The translations under genes were made by a program, and so were the position numbers. Positions 46,006 to 57,339 of a stretch of 64,000 nucleotides of DNA are shown here, in pieces. Location of the stretch: positions 421,780 through 485,779 of the forward strand of contig CM001167.1 of the NCBI GenBank assembly GCA_000212915.1. The letters run 5' to 3'. The DNA is from Bacteroides coprosuis DSM 18011 (lineage in GTDB: Bacteria > Bacteroidota > Bacteroidia > Bacteroidales > Bacteroidaceae). How positions within the stretch are numbered: position 1 is the first letter of the stretch; each line of letters begins with the position of its first letter. Under the pieces are notes generated by a model, which was not told the origin of the DNA, ran no database searches, and saw only the letters and a list, made by a program, of their open reading frames with translations.

Positions 46006-48636
46006 TTATCTTCCTTTTATGATTTTCTTAATATCATTTAGTTTATTAAGTGCTTCCAGAGGAGTAAGGTTATTTACATCTAGATTAATGATTTCATCTC
46101 TAATCTGAGAAAGAATAGGGTCGTCTAATTGGAAAAAGCTAAGTTGTACTCCATCTTCTTGCTTTTGTGATATTAAAGGAGTTTTGGATTTTTTATTATT
46201 ACTTTCTTCGCCACTTCTATTTACAGCTTCCAATTGTGCCAATATTTCATTCGACCGTTTGACAATGCTTGGAGGCATACCCGCCATTTTTGCTACATGA
46301 ATACCGAACGAGTGTTCACTACCTCCTCTTTTTAATTTGCGTAAGAAGATAACTTTGTTGTCAATTTCTTTTACGGAAACATTGTAGTTTTTGATGCGAT
46401 CAAATGATTTTTCCATTTCATTTAATTCGTGGTAGTGAGTAGCAAATAATGTTTTTGCTCTGTTATTTGGGTTGTTATGAATGTATTCTACTATAGCCCA
46501 AGCAATGGAAATACCATCGTAGGTAGAAGTTCCTCTACCTAGCTCATCGAAAAGAACTAAGCTACGAGAAGAAAGATTATTTAAAATATTAGCAGCTTCA
46601 TTCATTTCAACCATAAAGGTTGATTCACCCATAGAGATGTTATCACTTGCTCCAACACGTGTAAATATCTTATCAACAAGCCCTATCTGAGCGCTTTCTG
46701 CAGGAACAAAACAGCCAATTTGTGCCATTAAGGTAATAAGAGCAGTTTGCCTTAAAAGAGCAGATTTACCCGACATATTCGGACCTGTAATCATTATAAT
46801 TTGCTGAGTTGTATTGTCCAGATAGACATCATTGGCGATATATTGCTCGCCTAGTGGTAGTTCCTTTTCAATTACAGGATGACGACCTTGTTGGATAGAA
46901 AGGACATCATCATCTTGTATGACAGGTCGGATGTATTTATTTAATTGAGCTATACTTGAGAAAGACAATAAACAGTCTAAAGCTGCTATTTGGTTGGCAT
47001 TTAGTTGAATAGCCGATATGTATTCTGCTAAATCAGTAACCAACTCTTCAAAAAGCTTAGCTTCGAGTATTAAGATTTTTTCTTCAGCACCCAAAATCTT
47101 TTCTTCATATACTTTTAGTTCTTGTGTTATATAGCGTTCAGCACTTACAAGAGTTTGTTTTCTAATCCATTCTTTAGGAACTTTATCTTTGTGTGTATTT
47201 CGAACTTCGATATAATATCCAAAAACATTATTGTATGCTATCTTTAGACTAGGAATACCTGTTTCTTCTATTTCTCTTTGTTGAATTTGAAGTAGATAGT
47301 CTTTACCTGAATAAGCTATTTTCCGAAGATCATCCAACTCTTCATTCACGCCCGAACAGATTACATGCCCTTTATTGACCAGCATAGGAGGGTCATTTTC
47401 AATCTCTTTGTCTATTCTATCTCTTATCTTTTCACAGAGATTCAATTGATCTCCAATTCTATTTAGACTGGCGTCATTGGCATTTAAACACGCTTTTTTT
47501 ATAGGCTCAATAGCTTGTAGTGCTACTTTTAGTTGTACTACTTCTCTAGGGCTAACTCTTCCAACTGCAACCTTTGATATAATACGTTCTAAATCTCCAA
47601 TGAGATGGAGTTGATCTGTTATAATCTCTTTAAAACTGGGTTGCTTGAAGAAATAATCTACTACATCTAGCCGATTATTGATAGCATTAACTTCTTTGAG
47701 AGGGAATACGACCCAACGTTTAAGAAGTCTTCCTCCCATCGGAGTAATTGTCTTATCAATAACTTGCAGCAAACTACTACCTCCATCATTCATGCTATTA
47801 AGCAACTCCAAACTGCGAATGGTAAACTTGTCTAATCGAACAAATTTATCTTCCTCAATACGGGATAAAGTAGTAATATGACTGATGTTATGATGTTGTG
47901 TTATGTCTAAATATTGAAGAATACTTCCAGCAGCAATTAAGCCATTGGGGAGGTGATCAACACCAAAACCTTTGAAATTGGCTACTTGAAAATGACTTAA
48001 TAGCTTTTCGTGTGCTGTCTGTTCTGTAAAAACCCAGTCATCAAGTTCATAAGTAAAAAACTTATTACCAAATAGCTCTTCAAACTGAGTTTTCTTTCCT
48101 CTTTCAAAGAGGACCTCTTTGGGAGCAAAATTAGTAAGTAGCTTATCTATATAATCGGAGTTACCTTCAGCTGTTAAAAACTCACCTGTAGAGATATCTA
48201 AGAAGGATATACCATAAATGGAACGATTAAAATAGATTGCAGCTAAAAAGTTATTTTCTTTATTGTTAAGTATATTGTCATTGATAGATACTCCAGGAGT
48301 AACCAATTCAGTAACTCCTCTTTTGACTAGTGTCTTAGTTGTTTTAGGGTCTTCCAATTGATCACAAATAGCAACACGTTTGCCCGCACGAACAAGTTTG
48401 GGTAGATAAGTGTCTAGTGCATGGTGTGGAAACCCTGCCATTTCAACATAGGTGTTTTTACCATTTGCTCTTCTGGTAAGTGTGATTCCTAGAATATCTG
48501 CTGCAAGAACAGCGTCGCTTGAAAATGTTTCGTAAAAGTCCCCACATCGAAACAACATAACAGCATTAGGGTGCTTTTTCTTCAAATCGAAGAACTGTTT
48601 CATCATGGGAGTTTGAGCTATTTTTTTTGTATTCAA
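46006..48636 (-). CDS. mutS: DNA mismatch repair protein MutS
   Basis: An 876-residue mismatch sensor and ATPase. The N-terminal mismatch-binding Phe-x-Glu motif is in [13 protein letters not shown]. The connector, lever and clamp domains follow. The C-terminal ABC-type ATPase has Walker [14 protein letters not shown], Walker [21 protein letters not shown], and [12 protein letters not shown]. The serine in GPNMSGKS is usual in Bacteroidetes. It is monocistronic, divergent from leuS and convergent with lgt. Confidence 0.98.
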   Translation of the reverse strand: MNTKKIAQTPMMKQFFDLKKKHPNAVMLFRCGDFYETFSSDAVLAADILGITLTRRANGKNTYVEMAGFPHHALDTYLPKLVRAGKRVAICDQLEDPKTTKTLVKRGVTELVTPGVSINDNILNNKENNFLAAIYFNRSIYGISFLDISTGEFLTAEGNSDYIDKLLTNFAPKEVLFERGKKTQFEELFGNKFFTYELDDWVFTEQTAHEKLLSHFQVANFKGFGVDHLPNGLIAAGSILQYLDITQHHNISHITTLSRIEEDKFVRLDKFTIRSLELLNSMNDGGSSLLQVIDKTITPMGGRLLKRWVVFPLKEVNAINNRLDVVDYFFKQPSFKEIITDQLHLIGDLERIISKVAVGRVSPREVVQLKVALQAIEPIKKACLNANDASLNRIGDQLNLCEKIRDRIDKEIENDPPMLVNKGHVICSGVNEELDDLRKIAYSGKDYLLQIQQREIEETGIPSLKIAYNNVFGYYIEVRNTHKDKVPKEWIRKQTLVSAERYITQELKVYEEKILGAEEKILILEAKLFEELVTDLAEYISAIQLNANQIAALDCLLSFSSIAQLNKYIRPVIQDDDVLSIQQGRHPVIEKELPLGEQYIANDVYLDNTTQQIIMITGPNMSGKSALLRQTALITLMAQIGCFVPAESAQIGLVDKIFTRVGASDNISMGESTFMVEMNEAANILNNLSSRSLVLFDELGRGTSTYDGISIAWAIVEYIHNNPNNRAKTLFATHYHELNEMEKSFDRIKNYNVSVKEIDNKVIFLRKLKRGGSEHSFGIHVAKMAGMPPSIVKRSNEILAQLEAVNRSGEESNNKKSKTPLISQKQEDGVQLSFFQLDDPILSQIRDEIINLDVNNLTPLEALNKLNDIKKIIKGR

Positions 48637-48677
48637 TGTGATTTTGTATTTTGAAAATTGCCAATATCAATATAATA

Positions 48678-48685
48678 CAAAGATA
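48678..48685 (-). promoter_or_regulatory. -7 box for mutS
   Basis: The minus strand reads TATCTTTG, an exact TAnnTTTG match about 41 bases before the mutS start. Confidence 0.5.
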
Positions 48686-48793
48686 ATAAACTCTTGAAGA
48701 ACTGATAATAAGCAATTTCTAATAATGATTAAACGTTTCTTTTAAACACTCATTTTATAGGTTACAAAAAGTGATGGTTACTTATAGTTTGAT

Positions 48794-48801
48794 TATCTTT
48801 G
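48794..48801 (+). promoter_or_regulatory. -7 box for leuS
   Basis: TATCTTTG matches TAnnTTTG, 62 bases before the leuS start. No T-box leader was recognised. Confidence 0.5.
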
Positions 48802-48863
48802 CCTAAATTATAACAACTAATTATAGAATTTTACGTAGAATCACTATAAAATTATCATTAATT

Positions 48864-51695
48864 ATGGAGTATAACTTTAGGGATATAGAAAAGAAATGGC
48901 AAAAAATGTGGGTTGAGAACAATACCTACAAGGTAGTAGAAGATAAGTCTAAAGAAAAACTCTACATTCTAAATATGTTCCCTTATCCATCAGGTGCTGG
49001 TCTACACGTAGGTCACCCATTGGGATATATTGCATCTGATATTTATGCTCGTTACAAAAGACTCTGTGGATACAATGTCTTGAATCCTATGGGTTATGAT
49101 GCATATGGTTTGCCAGCCGAGCAATATGCAATTCAAACAGGTCAACATCCAGCTGTAACTACAGAACAAAATATAAAAAGATATCGTGAACAGTTAGATA
49201 AGATTGGTTTCTCTTTTGATTGGAGTAGAGAAGTACGCACTTGTGATCCGAACTATTATCATTGGACACAATGGGCCTTTATTCAAATGTTTAAGAGCTA
49301 TTTTGATACTAAAGTAAATAAGGCAATGCCTATTGAAAATTTAGTAAGTTATTTCGAGAAAAATGGTTCAAAAGATATTCCTGCTTCGGGTTCTGAAGAA
49401 TTAGATTTTACAGCAGAAGAGTGGAAAGCAATGGACGAGTCTAAGCAACAGGATGTGCTTATGAATTACCGCATTGCTTATCTAGGTGATATGATGGTCA
49501 ACTGGTGTCCTGAATTAGGTACAGTTTTGGCAAACGATGAAGTAATTGATGGTTTATCAGAAAGAGGAGGCTATCCTGTTATTCAAAAAGTAATGCGTCA
49601 ATGGTGTTTACGTGTATCTGCATACTCGCAACGTTTATTAGACGGATTAAATACGATTGAATGGACCGATTCATTAAAAGAAACTCAAAGAAACTGGATA
49701 GGACGTTCTGATGGAGCTGAGATGCAGTTTAAAGTAAAAGACAGTGATGTGGAGATGACTATCTTCACTACTCGAGCTGATACAGTATTTGGTGTCACTT
49801 TTATGGTTCTAGCACCAGAAAGTGAATTGGTTGATACATTAACAACTCCTGAGCAAAAGGCAGAAGTAGATGCTTACTTGGAACGCAGTAAGAAGCGTAC
49901 TGAACGTGAGCGTATTGCAGATCGAAAAGTAACAGGTGTTTTTACTGGAAGCTATGCCATTAATCCTTTGACAAAAGAGGCTATTCCTGTTTGGGTGAGT
50001 GATTATGTTTTGGCGGGTTATGGAACAGGTGCCATTATGGCTGTTCCAGCTCATGATAGTAGAGATTATGCCTTTGCTAAACATTTTGGTCTTGAAATAC
50101 GCCCTTTAATTGAGGGTTGTGATATCTCAGAAGAAAGTTTTGATGCCAAAGAAGGTATTATGACAAATTCTCCTATTGAAGGAATGAATACTGACTTGGT
50201 GTTAAATGGATTGACTGTAACTGAAGCAATAGCTAAAACAAAACAGTTTATAGAAGAAACAAAACTAGGCCATATAAAAACGAATTATCGTTTAAGAGAC
50301 GCTACATTCTCACGTCAGCGTTATTGGGGAGAGCCATTCCCTGTTTATTATAAGAATGGTCATCCTTATATGATAGAGGAAGAATACTTACCTATAGAGT
50401 TACCCGATGTGGAAAAATTCCTTCCTACAGAAACGGGAGAGCCACCATTAGGTAGAGCAAAAGTGTGGGCTTGGGATACAGTAAATAAGAAGGTTGTTTC
50501 AAACGACCTGATTGATAATAAGACAGTTTTCCATCTTGAACTAAATACGATGCCTGGTTTTGCTGGTTCATCTGCTTACTTCTTGAGATATATGGATCCT
50601 CAAAATTCAGAAGCTCTTGTATCTAAGGGAGTGTGTGAATACTGGCAAAATGTCGATCTTTATGTGGGTGGTACTGAACATGCTACTGGTCACTTGATCT
50701 ATTCTCGTTTTTGGAATATGTTTTTATATGATGTAGATGTAGCTGTTCGTCAAGAACCTTTTCAAAAGCTAGTTAATCAGGGTATGATTCAAGGTCGTAG
50801 TAATTTTGTTTATCGTATTAATGGCACAAATAAGTTTGTTTCTTTAGATAAAAAAGACGAATATGAAACAACTGCTATTCACGTAGATGTAAATATAGTA
50901 GAAAACGACTTTTTAGATTTAGAAGCATTCAAAGCATGGCGTCCCGAGTTTTCATCAGCGGAATTTATCTTAAATGAGGATGGACAATATCTTTGTGGAT
51001 GGGCTGTTGAGAAAATGAGCAAGTCTATGTTTAATGTGGTAAATCCAGATATGATTGTTGATCGTTACGGAGCAGATACTCTTAGAATGTACGAGATGTT
51101 CTTAGGTCCTCTAGAACAATCAAAACCATGGGATACCAATGGCATTGATGGAGTATACCGATTTATTCATAGATTCTGGGGATTATTCTTTGATCGTCAA
51201 GGTAATTCTTTAATTGAAGACAAGCCAGCTACTAAAGAAGAATTAAAAGCTTTGCATAAATTAATTAAGAAATCTACTGAAGATATTGAAAATTTCTCAT
51301 TCAATACTACGGTTAGTGCTTCTATGATTTGTGTAAATGAACTCAATAGCTTGAAGTGCCATAAAAAGGAAATTTTGGAACAGCTAACTATTGTCCTTTC
51401 TCCATTTATCCCTCATGTTTGTGAAGAATTGTGGGATGTTCTAGGTCATGAAAATTCTATTTGTATAGCTGATTGGCCTAAATACAATGAAGAATTCATG
51501 AAGGAAGCTGTAAAAAATTACAACATTTCTTTTAATGGGAAATCTAGATTTAATATGGACTTTGCAGCAGATGCAAGCAGAGAAGAGATTCAAAAAAAGG
51601 TTCTTGAAGATGAGCGAACAAGCCGTTGGCTGGAAGGTAAAGAGCCTAAAAAAATAATTGTTGTACCAGGTAAGATTGTAAACTTGGTATTTTAA
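48864..51695 (+). CDS. leuS: Leucyl-tRNA synthetase
   Basis: A 943-residue class I synthetase charging tRNA-Leu. HIGH is in [20 protein letters not shown]. The CP1 editing domain includes [15 protein letters not shown] and [13 protein letters not shown]. The KMSKS loop is in [14 protein letters not shown]. The anticodon-binding domain and C-terminal extension are present. Bacterial type and full length. A strong palindromic terminator follows. Confidence 0.98.
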   Translation: MEYNFRDIEKKWQKMWVENNTYKVVEDKSKEKLYILNMFPYPSGAGLHVGHPLGYIASDIYARYKRLCGYNVLNPMGYDAYGLPAEQYAIQTGQHPAVTTEQNIKRYREQLDKIGFSFDWSREVRTCDPNYYHWTQWAFIQMFKSYFDTKVNKAMPIENLVSYFEKNGSKDIPASGSEELDFTAEEWKAMDESKQQDVLMNYRIAYLGDMMVNWCPELGTVLANDEVIDGLSERGGYPVIQKVMRQWCLRVSAYSQRLLDGLNTIEWTDSLKETQRNWIGRSDGAEMQFKVKDSDVEMTIFTTRADTVFGVTFMVLAPESELVDTLTTPEQKAEVDAYLERSKKRTERERIADRKVTGVFTGSYAINPLTKEAIPVWVSDYVLAGYGTGAIMAVPAHDSRDYAFAKHFGLEIRPLIEGCDISEESFDAKEGIMTNSPIEGMNTDLVLNGLTVTEAIAKTKQFIEETKLGHIKTNYRLRDATFSRQRYWGEPFPVYYKNGHPYMIEEEYLPIELPDVEKFLPTETGEPPLGRAKVWAWDTVNKKVVSNDLIDNKTVFHLELNTMPGFAGSSAYFLRYMDPQNSEALVSKGVCEYWQNVDLYVGGTEHATGHLIYSRFWNMFLYDVDVAVRQEPFQKLVNQGMIQGRSNFVYRINGTNKFVSLDKKDEYETTAIHVDVNIVENDFLDLEAFKAWRPEFSSAEFILNEDGQYLCGWAVEKMSKSMFNVVNPDMIVDRYGADTLRMYEMFLGPLEQSKPWDTNGIDGVYRFIHRFWGLFFDRQGNSLIEDKPATKEELKALHKLIKKSTEDIENFSFNTTVSASMICVNELNSLKCHKKEILEQLTIVLSPFIPHVCEELWDVLGHENSICIADWPKYNEEFMKEAVKNYNISFNGKSRFNMDFAADASREEIQKKVLEDERTSRWLEGKEPKKIIVVPGKIVNLVF

Positions 51696-51703
51696 ACTAT
51701 CTT

Positions 51704-51736
51704 TAAGGTAAGCCATATGGCTTACCTTATTTTTTA
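51704..51736 (+). terminator. Terminator of leuS
   Basis: A perfect 26-bp palindrome (51704-51729, half-site TAAGGTAAGCCAT) followed by TTTTTTA. The ATG at 51717 lies at its centre. Confidence 0.9.
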
Positions 51737-51767
51737 CCTATTCGGATACTTAAAAAATCTTTTTTAT

Positions 51768-52670
51768 ATGGCAACACATGCACTTTCTAAACAAGCTTGG
51801 ACTCGTGTAATGCGCGATTATCTACTAATAGCATTAGGTATAGTATGCTACTCTGTGGGTTGGGCTTTGTTCCTACTTCCTTACAAACTACCCTTAGGAG
51901 GAACTGCAGGGGTAGCGACTCTTGTTTTTTATTCAACAGGATTTCCTATACAGTACACCTATTTTATGATTAATGCTGTACTCCTAACGGCTACGTTTAA
52001 AATTTTAGGGAAAAGCTTTACTGTACGTACCATTTTTGGTGTTTTAGTCATGACATTTTGTACCTGGATGACTCAAGCGGTATTTAAAGGTCCTGACGGA
52101 TCTATATTACAATTATTAGGTCCAGATGAAGCTTTTATGGCTTGTGTAATAGGAGCGTCCATGTGTGGCTTGGGGCTGGGTTTAGTTTTTATTAATAATG
52201 GTAGTACAGGGGGTACTGATGTTGTTGCTGCTGTTGTTAATAAGTACCGAGATATATCTTTAGGTAGAGTGATACTTCTATGTGACTTCACAATAGTTTC
52301 GTCTAGTTATTTTATTGATAATGATTGGAAAATGGTTTTGATGGGTTTTGTTACCTTATTTATAGTAACCAATGTACTTGATTGGGTAGTGAATAGTGCC
52401 CGACAGTCAGTCCAGTTCTTTATCTTTTCAAAACATTATGATGCTATAGCCGATCGAATCATGAAAGAAACAGGTCGAGGTGTAACAGTGATTAAAGGTC
52501 AAGGTTGGTATAGTCAAAATGAAGTAAAAGTATTAATGGTTTTGGCTAAAAAATCTCAGTCGATTATTATCTTTAGGCTCGTAAAAGATATAGATCCTGA
52601 AGCTTTTGTTTCACAAAGTTCTGTAATAGGAGTTTATGGGCAAGGCTTCGATAAAATTAAAGTAAAATAA
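51768..52670 (+). CDS. YitT family membrane protein (DUF161 plus DUF2179)
   Basis: 300 residues from the ATG at 51768 ([20 protein letters not shown]). An earlier in-frame ATG sits inside the leuS terminator hairpin and is rejected. Five or so membrane spans include [20 protein letters not shown] and [20 protein letters not shown], which are typical of YitT. The C-terminal soluble DUF2179 domain has [20 protein letters not shown] and [13 protein letters not shown]-like ending. The function is unknown; a transporter is often suggested. Its stop overlaps the rdgB start (TAATG), making it the first gene of a five-gene unit. Confidence 0.92.
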   Translation: MATHALSKQAWTRVMRDYLLIALGIVCYSVGWALFLLPYKLPLGGTAGVATLVFYSTGFPIQYTYFMINAVLLTATFKILGKSFTVRTIFGVLVMTFCTWMTQAVFKGPDGSILQLLGPDEAFMACVIGASMCGLGLGLVFINNGSTGGTDVVAAVVNKYRDISLGRVILLCDFTIVSSSYFIDNDWKMVLMGFVTLFIVTNVLDWVVNSARQSVQFFIFSKHYDAIADRIMKETGRGVTVIKGQGWYSQNEVKVLMVLAKKSQSIIIFRLVKDIDPEAFVSQSSVIGVYGQGFDKIKVK

Positions 52671-53257
52671 TGGAGCATAAAATAGTATTTGCAACACATA
52701 ACGAAAATAAATTAAAGGAGGTAGCAGCATTGCTATCTCCTCTTTATCATGTAGTAGGGCTAAATGATATAGGTTGTCATGAAGATATTCCCGAAACCGA
52801 AAATACATTAGAAGGAAATGCATACTTAAAGTCAAAGTACGTCTATGATCATTACGGTTTGGATTGTTTTTCCGATGATACTGGTTTAGAAGTAACAGCT
52901 CTTCATGGTGAGCCTGGAGTATTCTCTGCAAGATATGCAGGAGAGGGAAGAAATTCAGATGATAATATGGCAAAGTTACTTCGAGAGCTTCATGATAAAA
53001 CCGATAGAAGTGCTCAATTTAGAACTGTTATATCCTTAATCCTAAAAGGAGAGGAACATCATTTTGATGGGATTGTTAGAGGAAATATTATTGAAGAAAA
53101 ACGAGGTAGAGCAGGTTTTGGTTACGACCCTATATTTCAACCGATAGGGTATGCTGAAACCTTTGCTGAATTGGGCAGTGATGTAAAAAATGAAATTAGT
53201 CATAGAGCGATTGCTGTAAAAAAATTAATTAGATTTCTTCACGATCATAAAGCCTAA
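52670..53257 (+). CDS. rdgB: XTP/dITP diphosphatase (Ham1/RdgB)
   Basis: A 195-residue nucleotide-pool sanitising enzyme that removes ITP, dITP and XTP. It has the N-terminal [12 protein letters not shown], the catalytic [20 protein letters not shown] with YAGEGRN, and the C-terminal [13 protein letters not shown] and [11 protein letters not shown]. Complete. One-base overlap with the YitT gene and three bases before the M15 peptidase gene. Confidence 0.97.
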   Translation: MEHKIVFATHNENKLKEVAALLSPLYHVVGLNDIGCHEDIPETENTLEGNAYLKSKYVYDHYGLDCFSDDTGLEVTALHGEPGVFSARYAGEGRNSDDNMAKLLRELHDKTDRSAQFRTVISLILKGEEHHFDGIVRGNIIEEKRGRAGFGYDPIFQPIGYAETFAELGSDVKNEISHRAIAVKKLIRFLHDHKA

Positions 53258-53260
53258 GCC

Positions 53261-53932
53261 ATGAAATTTAGACTTGTTTTATTCTTTTTTTTAGCAACTA
53301 TATGCTTCCCCATTGTACAAGGGAAAAGTAAATCTGCTTTATCCCTAGAAAAACGAGGGATGATAAACCTAAAGGAGGAAGATCCCTCTATTCACGTCCA
53401 CCTGATGTATGCTTATGCCGACAATTTTGTTGGGGAGATACTCTATGATGATTTAAAAGAAGCATACTTACATCCATTAGCGGCAAAAGCTCTAATTAAG
53501 GCTCATCAGTATTTAAAAGAACTTCACCCTCAATATAGTTTTATTGTTTATGATGCTTGTAGACCTATGTCTGTTCAGCAAAAGATGTGGAATAAGGTAA
53601 AGCATACGACGAAAGCTAAATATGTATCTAATCCAGCTAATGGAGGAGGTCTTCACAATTATGGGATGGCAGTAGATATATCCATACTCGACGAAAAAGG
53701 AAAACCTTTATCAATGGGTACACCTGTGGATCATTTAGGCTATCAGGCACATATAGATAATGAGGAAGAATTAGTGAAGAAGGGTATCATCTCTTTGCAA
53801 GAGAAAAGAAATAGAGAATTATTGAGATCAGTTATGCGTAGAGCTGGTTTTAGAGCTTTACCATCCGAGTGGTGGCATTTTAATAAAATTAGTAGAGCAG
53901 AAGCTCGCAAAAATTATAAACCGATTCTGTAA
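53261..53932 (+). CDS. Exported M15-family D-Ala-D-Ala dipeptidase-like protein
   Basis: A 223-residue protein with a signal peptide (1-21, ending VQG). It belongs to the VanX/DdpX-type M15D zinc peptidases: the substrate Arg in YDACRPMSVQQKMW, zinc-binding His and Asp in GLHNYGMAVDISILD, and catalytic Glu with the last zinc His in SEWWHFNKI. It probably cleaves D-alanyl-D-alanine or related muropeptide fragments in the periplasm. Inside the YitT-rdgB-methyltransferase unit. No vancomycin-resistance partners are present. Confidence 0.92.
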   Translation: MKFRLVLFFFLATICFPIVQGKSKSALSLEKRGMINLKEEDPSIHVHLMYAYADNFVGEILYDDLKEAYLHPLAAKALIKAHQYLKELHPQYSFIVYDACRPMSVQQKMWNKVKHTTKAKYVSNPANGGGLHNYGMAVDISILDEKGKPLSMGTPVDHLGYQAHIDNEEELVKKGIISLQEKRNRELLRSVMRRAGFRALPSEWWHFNKISRAEARKNYKPIL

Positions 53933-53933
53933 A

Positions 53934-55127
53934 ATGTTTTTGAAAGAAGAAATATTCAACTTTGTACAAAAACATAAGGATGATGATATCCATAAACTTT
54001 TGTTATCCAAGCAAGAATTGTCTGGGGAGGAGTTAAAGTTTGCTGTCCAGCAAATTGAGGGTAGACAACGAGTGAAAAATAAATTGCCTGAATGGTACAA
54101 TACTCCTCGTATTTTATATCCTGTACATCTATCTTTAGAGCAATGCTCTTCGGCTGAAACAGCAAAGTATAAGGCCTCACTAGTCCAAGGAGATTCGTTA
54201 ATTGATTTAACAGGTGGATTTGGAGTAGATACATCTTATTTAGCACAAAAATTTGATTCAGTCGTGTATGTCGAGAGGAACCCTGATTTATATCAAATAG
54301 TATCTCATAATTTTAAGCAAATGGGTCTCAATCATATACAAACAATAAACTCAGAGGCTGAGTCTGTTTTAAAGGATTTAGAACTAGTAGATACAGTATT
54401 TATAGATCCAGCAAGAAGAGATAATACAGGAGGGAAACTGGTATCAATCGGCGATTGTGTTCCTAATGTGATAGAACTACAAAGTATTTTTCAGGCTAAA
54501 GCAAAACAAGTACTAATAAAACTTTCACCTATGCTTGATTTAACTCAAGCATTACGTGAACTGGATTATGTATCTCATGTTTATATTGTAGCATTAAGTA
54601 ATGAATGTAAAGAATTACTGGTTTTAGTAGATTATACGAAAGAAGAAACTAAAAATCCTCAAATTTGTTGTGTTAATTTAGGGAAAAATGATCAGTTAGA
54701 AGAGTTCTCTTTTTCATTGAATGATGAGGAAAGAATAGATGTTGGATATGCAACTGAAGTAAAAAAATATCTTTTTGAACCTAATGCAGCTGTATTAAAA
54801 GGGGGTGCATACAAGTCAATAGCTAAAAGATTTAATGTTGACAAACTTCACCCTAATAGCCATCTTTATACCTCGGATAGATATTTAAGTGATTTTCCTG
54901 GGCGTAAGTTTGAAATAAATGAAGTCTTGAATTTTAATAAAACTTCGTTGAAGAAACTGAAAACCATTACAAAGAAAGCAAACTTAACCATTCGTAATTT
55001 CCCCTCTTCAGTAGATAGTTTGAGAAAAAAACTTAAAATAGCCGAAGGTGGTGAGAAGTATATCTTTGCAACTACTTTAATGAATGAAGAAAAAGTCTTA
55101 TTGGTCTGTTCAAAATTAACAAACTAG
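53934..55127 (+). CDS. Class I SAM-dependent methyltransferase with THUMP-like C-terminal domain
   Basis: A 397-residue cytoplasmic protein. The SAM-binding motif I is DLTGGFGVDTSYLAQ (about residue 86), followed by acidic VVYVERNPDLY and the catalytic-region VDTVFIDPARRDNTGG. The C-terminal third, with FEPNAAVLKGGAYKSIA and PGRKFEINEVL, matches the THUMP-like domain seen in a Bacteroidetes methyltransferase family. The substrate is likely a nucleic acid, but it is not assigned. It starts one base after the M15 gene. Confidence 0.88.
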   Translation: MFLKEEIFNFVQKHKDDDIHKLLLSKQELSGEELKFAVQQIEGRQRVKNKLPEWYNTPRILYPVHLSLEQCSSAETAKYKASLVQGDSLIDLTGGFGVDTSYLAQKFDSVVYVERNPDLYQIVSHNFKQMGLNHIQTINSEAESVLKDLELVDTVFIDPARRDNTGGKLVSIGDCVPNVIELQSIFQAKAKQVLIKLSPMLDLTQALRELDYVSHVYIVALSNECKELLVLVDYTKEETKNPQICCVNLGKNDQLEEFSFSLNDEERIDVGYATEVKKYLFEPNAAVLKGGAYKSIAKRFNVDKLHPNSHLYTSDRYLSDFPGRKFEINEVLNFNKTSLKKLKTITKKANLTIRNFPSSVDSLRKKLKIAEGGEKYIFATTLMNEEKVLLVCSKLTN

Positions 55128-55140
55128 AATACAGAAAAGT

Positions 55141-56109
55141 ATGTTGGATATTGTTTTTTTAATAGGAGGTTTATTACTCGTTCTTTTTGGTGCAAATTGG
55201 TTAACAGATGGTGCATCTTCAATTGCTAAAAAATTTGCTATACCACCTATTGTAATAGGATTAACTATTGTTGCCTTTGGTACATCTGCCCCTGAATTGG
55301 CTGTAAGTGTGTCTTCAGCTATCCAAGGAAGTGCTGATATGGCGGTAGGGAACGTAGTAGGTAGTAATATTTTTAATGTATTATTGATTGTAGGTTGTAC
55401 AGCCTTGGTTACACCCATTGGGATTACTGAGGGAACTCTTAAAGTAGAAATACCCCTTACTATATTAGCCTCAATAGTGTTAGTCATATTGGCTAGTGAT
55501 GTTTTCTTAGATGGAAGTGCTCAGAATATATTATCTCGTTCAGATGGCTTGATATTACTTGCTTTTTTTGTTATATTCTTGAGTTATACTTTTTATGTAG
55601 CGAAGAAGTCAGGTAGTATAGCTATGGAGTCTCAGGCGGAAGAAATTCATACTATGAGTGGTCTGAAATCGACTTTGTTTATTGTGTTGGGTTTTGCTGC
55701 TTTGATCTTTGGAGGTAAAATATTTGTAGAGGGAGCTAGTGATATTGCTCGCTCCTTAGGAGTATCAGAGTCTGTTATTGGTCTTACATTAGTAGCAGGA
55801 GGAACATCATTACCCGAATTAGCGACCTCTGTAGTAGCTTCACTTAAAAAGAACCCAGAAATAGCAATAGGGAATGTAGTAGGTAGTAATATCTTTAATA
55901 TCTTTTTTGTTTTAGGTTGTAGTTCTACTATCACACCTTTACATATAAAAGGAATAACCGCTATAGATCTTTGGACAATGACAGGAGCCTCTATTCTTCT
56001 ATTTATAGTAGCATTATTCTTTGGTAATAGAATCATCAAGAGAGCAGAAGGAGCAGTCTTTATTCTTCTGTATTTAGGGTATTTAGGGTTCTTAATTTAT
56101 AATGCGTAA
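55141..56109 (+). CDS. Calcium/sodium antiporter, CaCA family (YrbG-like)
   Basis: A 322-residue inner-membrane exchanger with about ten spans. The two inverted alpha-repeats are plain: VAFGTSAPELAVSVSSAIQG with GNVVGSNIFNVLLIVG, and VAGGTSLPELATSVVASLKK with GNVVGSNIFNIFFVLG. Both carry the ion-coordinating Glu and Asn/Ser. Last gene of the unit starting with the YitT gene; a terminator follows. Confidence 0.95.
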   Translation: MLDIVFLIGGLLLVLFGANWLTDGASSIAKKFAIPPIVIGLTIVAFGTSAPELAVSVSSAIQGSADMAVGNVVGSNIFNVLLIVGCTALVTPIGITEGTLKVEIPLTILASIVLVILASDVFLDGSAQNILSRSDGLILLAFFVIFLSYTFYVAKKSGSIAMESQAEEIHTMSGLKSTLFIVLGFAALIFGGKIFVEGASDIARSLGVSESVIGLTLVAGGTSLPELATSVVASLKKNPEIAIGNVVGSNIFNIFFVLGCSSTITPLHIKGITAIDLWTMTGASILLFIVALFFGNRIIKRAEGAVFILLYLGYLGFLIYNA

Positions 56110-56135
56110 AGGCCTACTGTTTTAAGCCTTTTTAA
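56108..56135 (+). terminator. Terminator after the antiporter gene
   Basis: Short stem AAAGGC / GCCTTT with a 12-base loop and T tail, overlapping the stop codon. Confidence 0.5.
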
Positions 56136-56167
56136 ATGGCTATATGTGAATTATCTAGAAATTCGAG

Positions 56168-56175
56168 TATCTTTG
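56168..56175 (+). promoter_or_regulatory. -7 box for the GNAT-parE-coaD-S41 unit
   Basis: TATCTTTG matches TAnnTTTG, 20 bases before the first start codon at 56196. Confidence 0.55.
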
Positions 56176-56195
56176 CCCCAATATTTTAAGGAAAT

Positions 56196-57332
56196 ATGTC
56201 GATAGAAATAAAAAAAGTATCTTCTAAAAAGGAACTTAAGAAGTTTATCCGTTTTAATTACGAATTATATAAAGATAATCCATACTCTGTGCCCGATTTA
56301 TACGATGATATGCTGGGTACATTTGATAAAAATAAAAATGCAGCTTTTGCTTATTGTGATGCCGATTTCTTTCTAGCTTACAAAGAGGGTAAGTTAGTAG
56401 GAAGAGTGGCAGCACTTATAAATCAAAAAGCAAATAAAATATGGAATGAAAAGACTGTTCGCTTTGGGTGGATTGATTTTTATGATGATATTCAAATATC
56501 TAAAGCTTTATTAGAAACAGTAGAGAAGTGGGGTAAAGAAAGAGGGATGAAAAAAATTCAAGGTCCTCTAGGCTTTACTGATTTTGATGCAGAAGGAATG
56601 TTGGTTGATGGATTCGACCAACTTAGTACTATGGCAACTATATACAATTATCCTTACTATCCAGTACATCTGAAAGAGTTAGGTTTTGAGAAAGATGTAG
56701 ATTGGGTAGAATTTAAAATTTATATTCCTGATGCTATACCTGAAAAGCATAAACGAATATCTGAAATCATTCAGAAAAAGTATGATCTTAAAATAAAGAA
56801 ATACACATCAGGTAAAAAAATAGCAGAGGACTATGGACAAGCGATTTTTGAATTGATGAATGAAGCTTATCAACCTCTTTATGGCTTTGCTCCTTTAAGT
56901 CAACAACAAATTGATCAATATGTAAAAATGTATCTTCCAATTGTTGACTTACGTATGGTAACACTGATTACCGATAGTTCAGATCGATTAGTTGCAGTTG
57001 GGTTGTCTATGCCCTCTTTATCAGAAGCTCTCCAAAAAGCTAAAGGTAAATTATTCCCTTTTGGCTGGTTTTATTTATTAAAAGCATTATTTTTTAAGAA
57101 AAGAGCAAAAATGTTAGATTTGCTTTTAGTTGCTGTAAAGCCTGAATATCAAAATAAAGGAGTAAATGCATTGCTTTTTGCTGACTTAATCCCAATTTAC
57201 AAAAAACTAGGCTTTCAGTATGCTGAGTCAAACCCTGAGCTAGAATTAAATGATAAAGTCCAAGCTCAGTGGACCTATTTTAATACAGAACAACATAAGC
57301 GCAGACGTGCTTTTACTAAAAAATTAGACTAA
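56196..57332 (+). CDS. GNAT-like N-acetyltransferase family protein
   Basis: A 378-residue conserved cytoplasmic protein. [20 protein letters not shown] at the N-terminus, [31 protein letters not shown] and the late [19 protein letters not shown] (an acetyl-CoA-binding Q/RxxGxx-like loop) fit a GNAT-like family found across Bacteroidetes and other bacteria. The substrate is unknown. First gene of the unit, seven bases before parE. Confidence 0.8.
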   Translation: MSIEIKKVSSKKELKKFIRFNYELYKDNPYSVPDLYDDMLGTFDKNKNAAFAYCDADFFLAYKEGKLVGRVAALINQKANKIWNEKTVRFGWIDFYDDIQISKALLETVEKWGKERGMKKIQGPLGFTDFDAEGMLVDGFDQLSTMATIYNYPYYPVHLKELGFEKDVDWVEFKIYIPDAIPEKHKRISEIIQKKYDLKIKKYTSGKKIAEDYGQAIFELMNEAYQPLYGFAPLSQQQIDQYVKMYLPIVDLRMVTLITDSSDRLVAVGLSMPSLSEALQKAKGKLFPFGWFYLLKALFFKKRAKMLDLLLVAVKPEYQNKGVNALLFADLIPIYKKLGFQYAESNPELELNDKVQAQWTYFNTEQHKRRRAFTKKLD

Positions 57333-57339
57333 ACCGATT

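Noticed and set aside
51717-51767. Earlier ATG for the YitT gene.
   Set aside because: It lies in the centre of the perfect 26-bp leuS terminator palindrome, and the extra 17 residues do not look like the family N-terminus.
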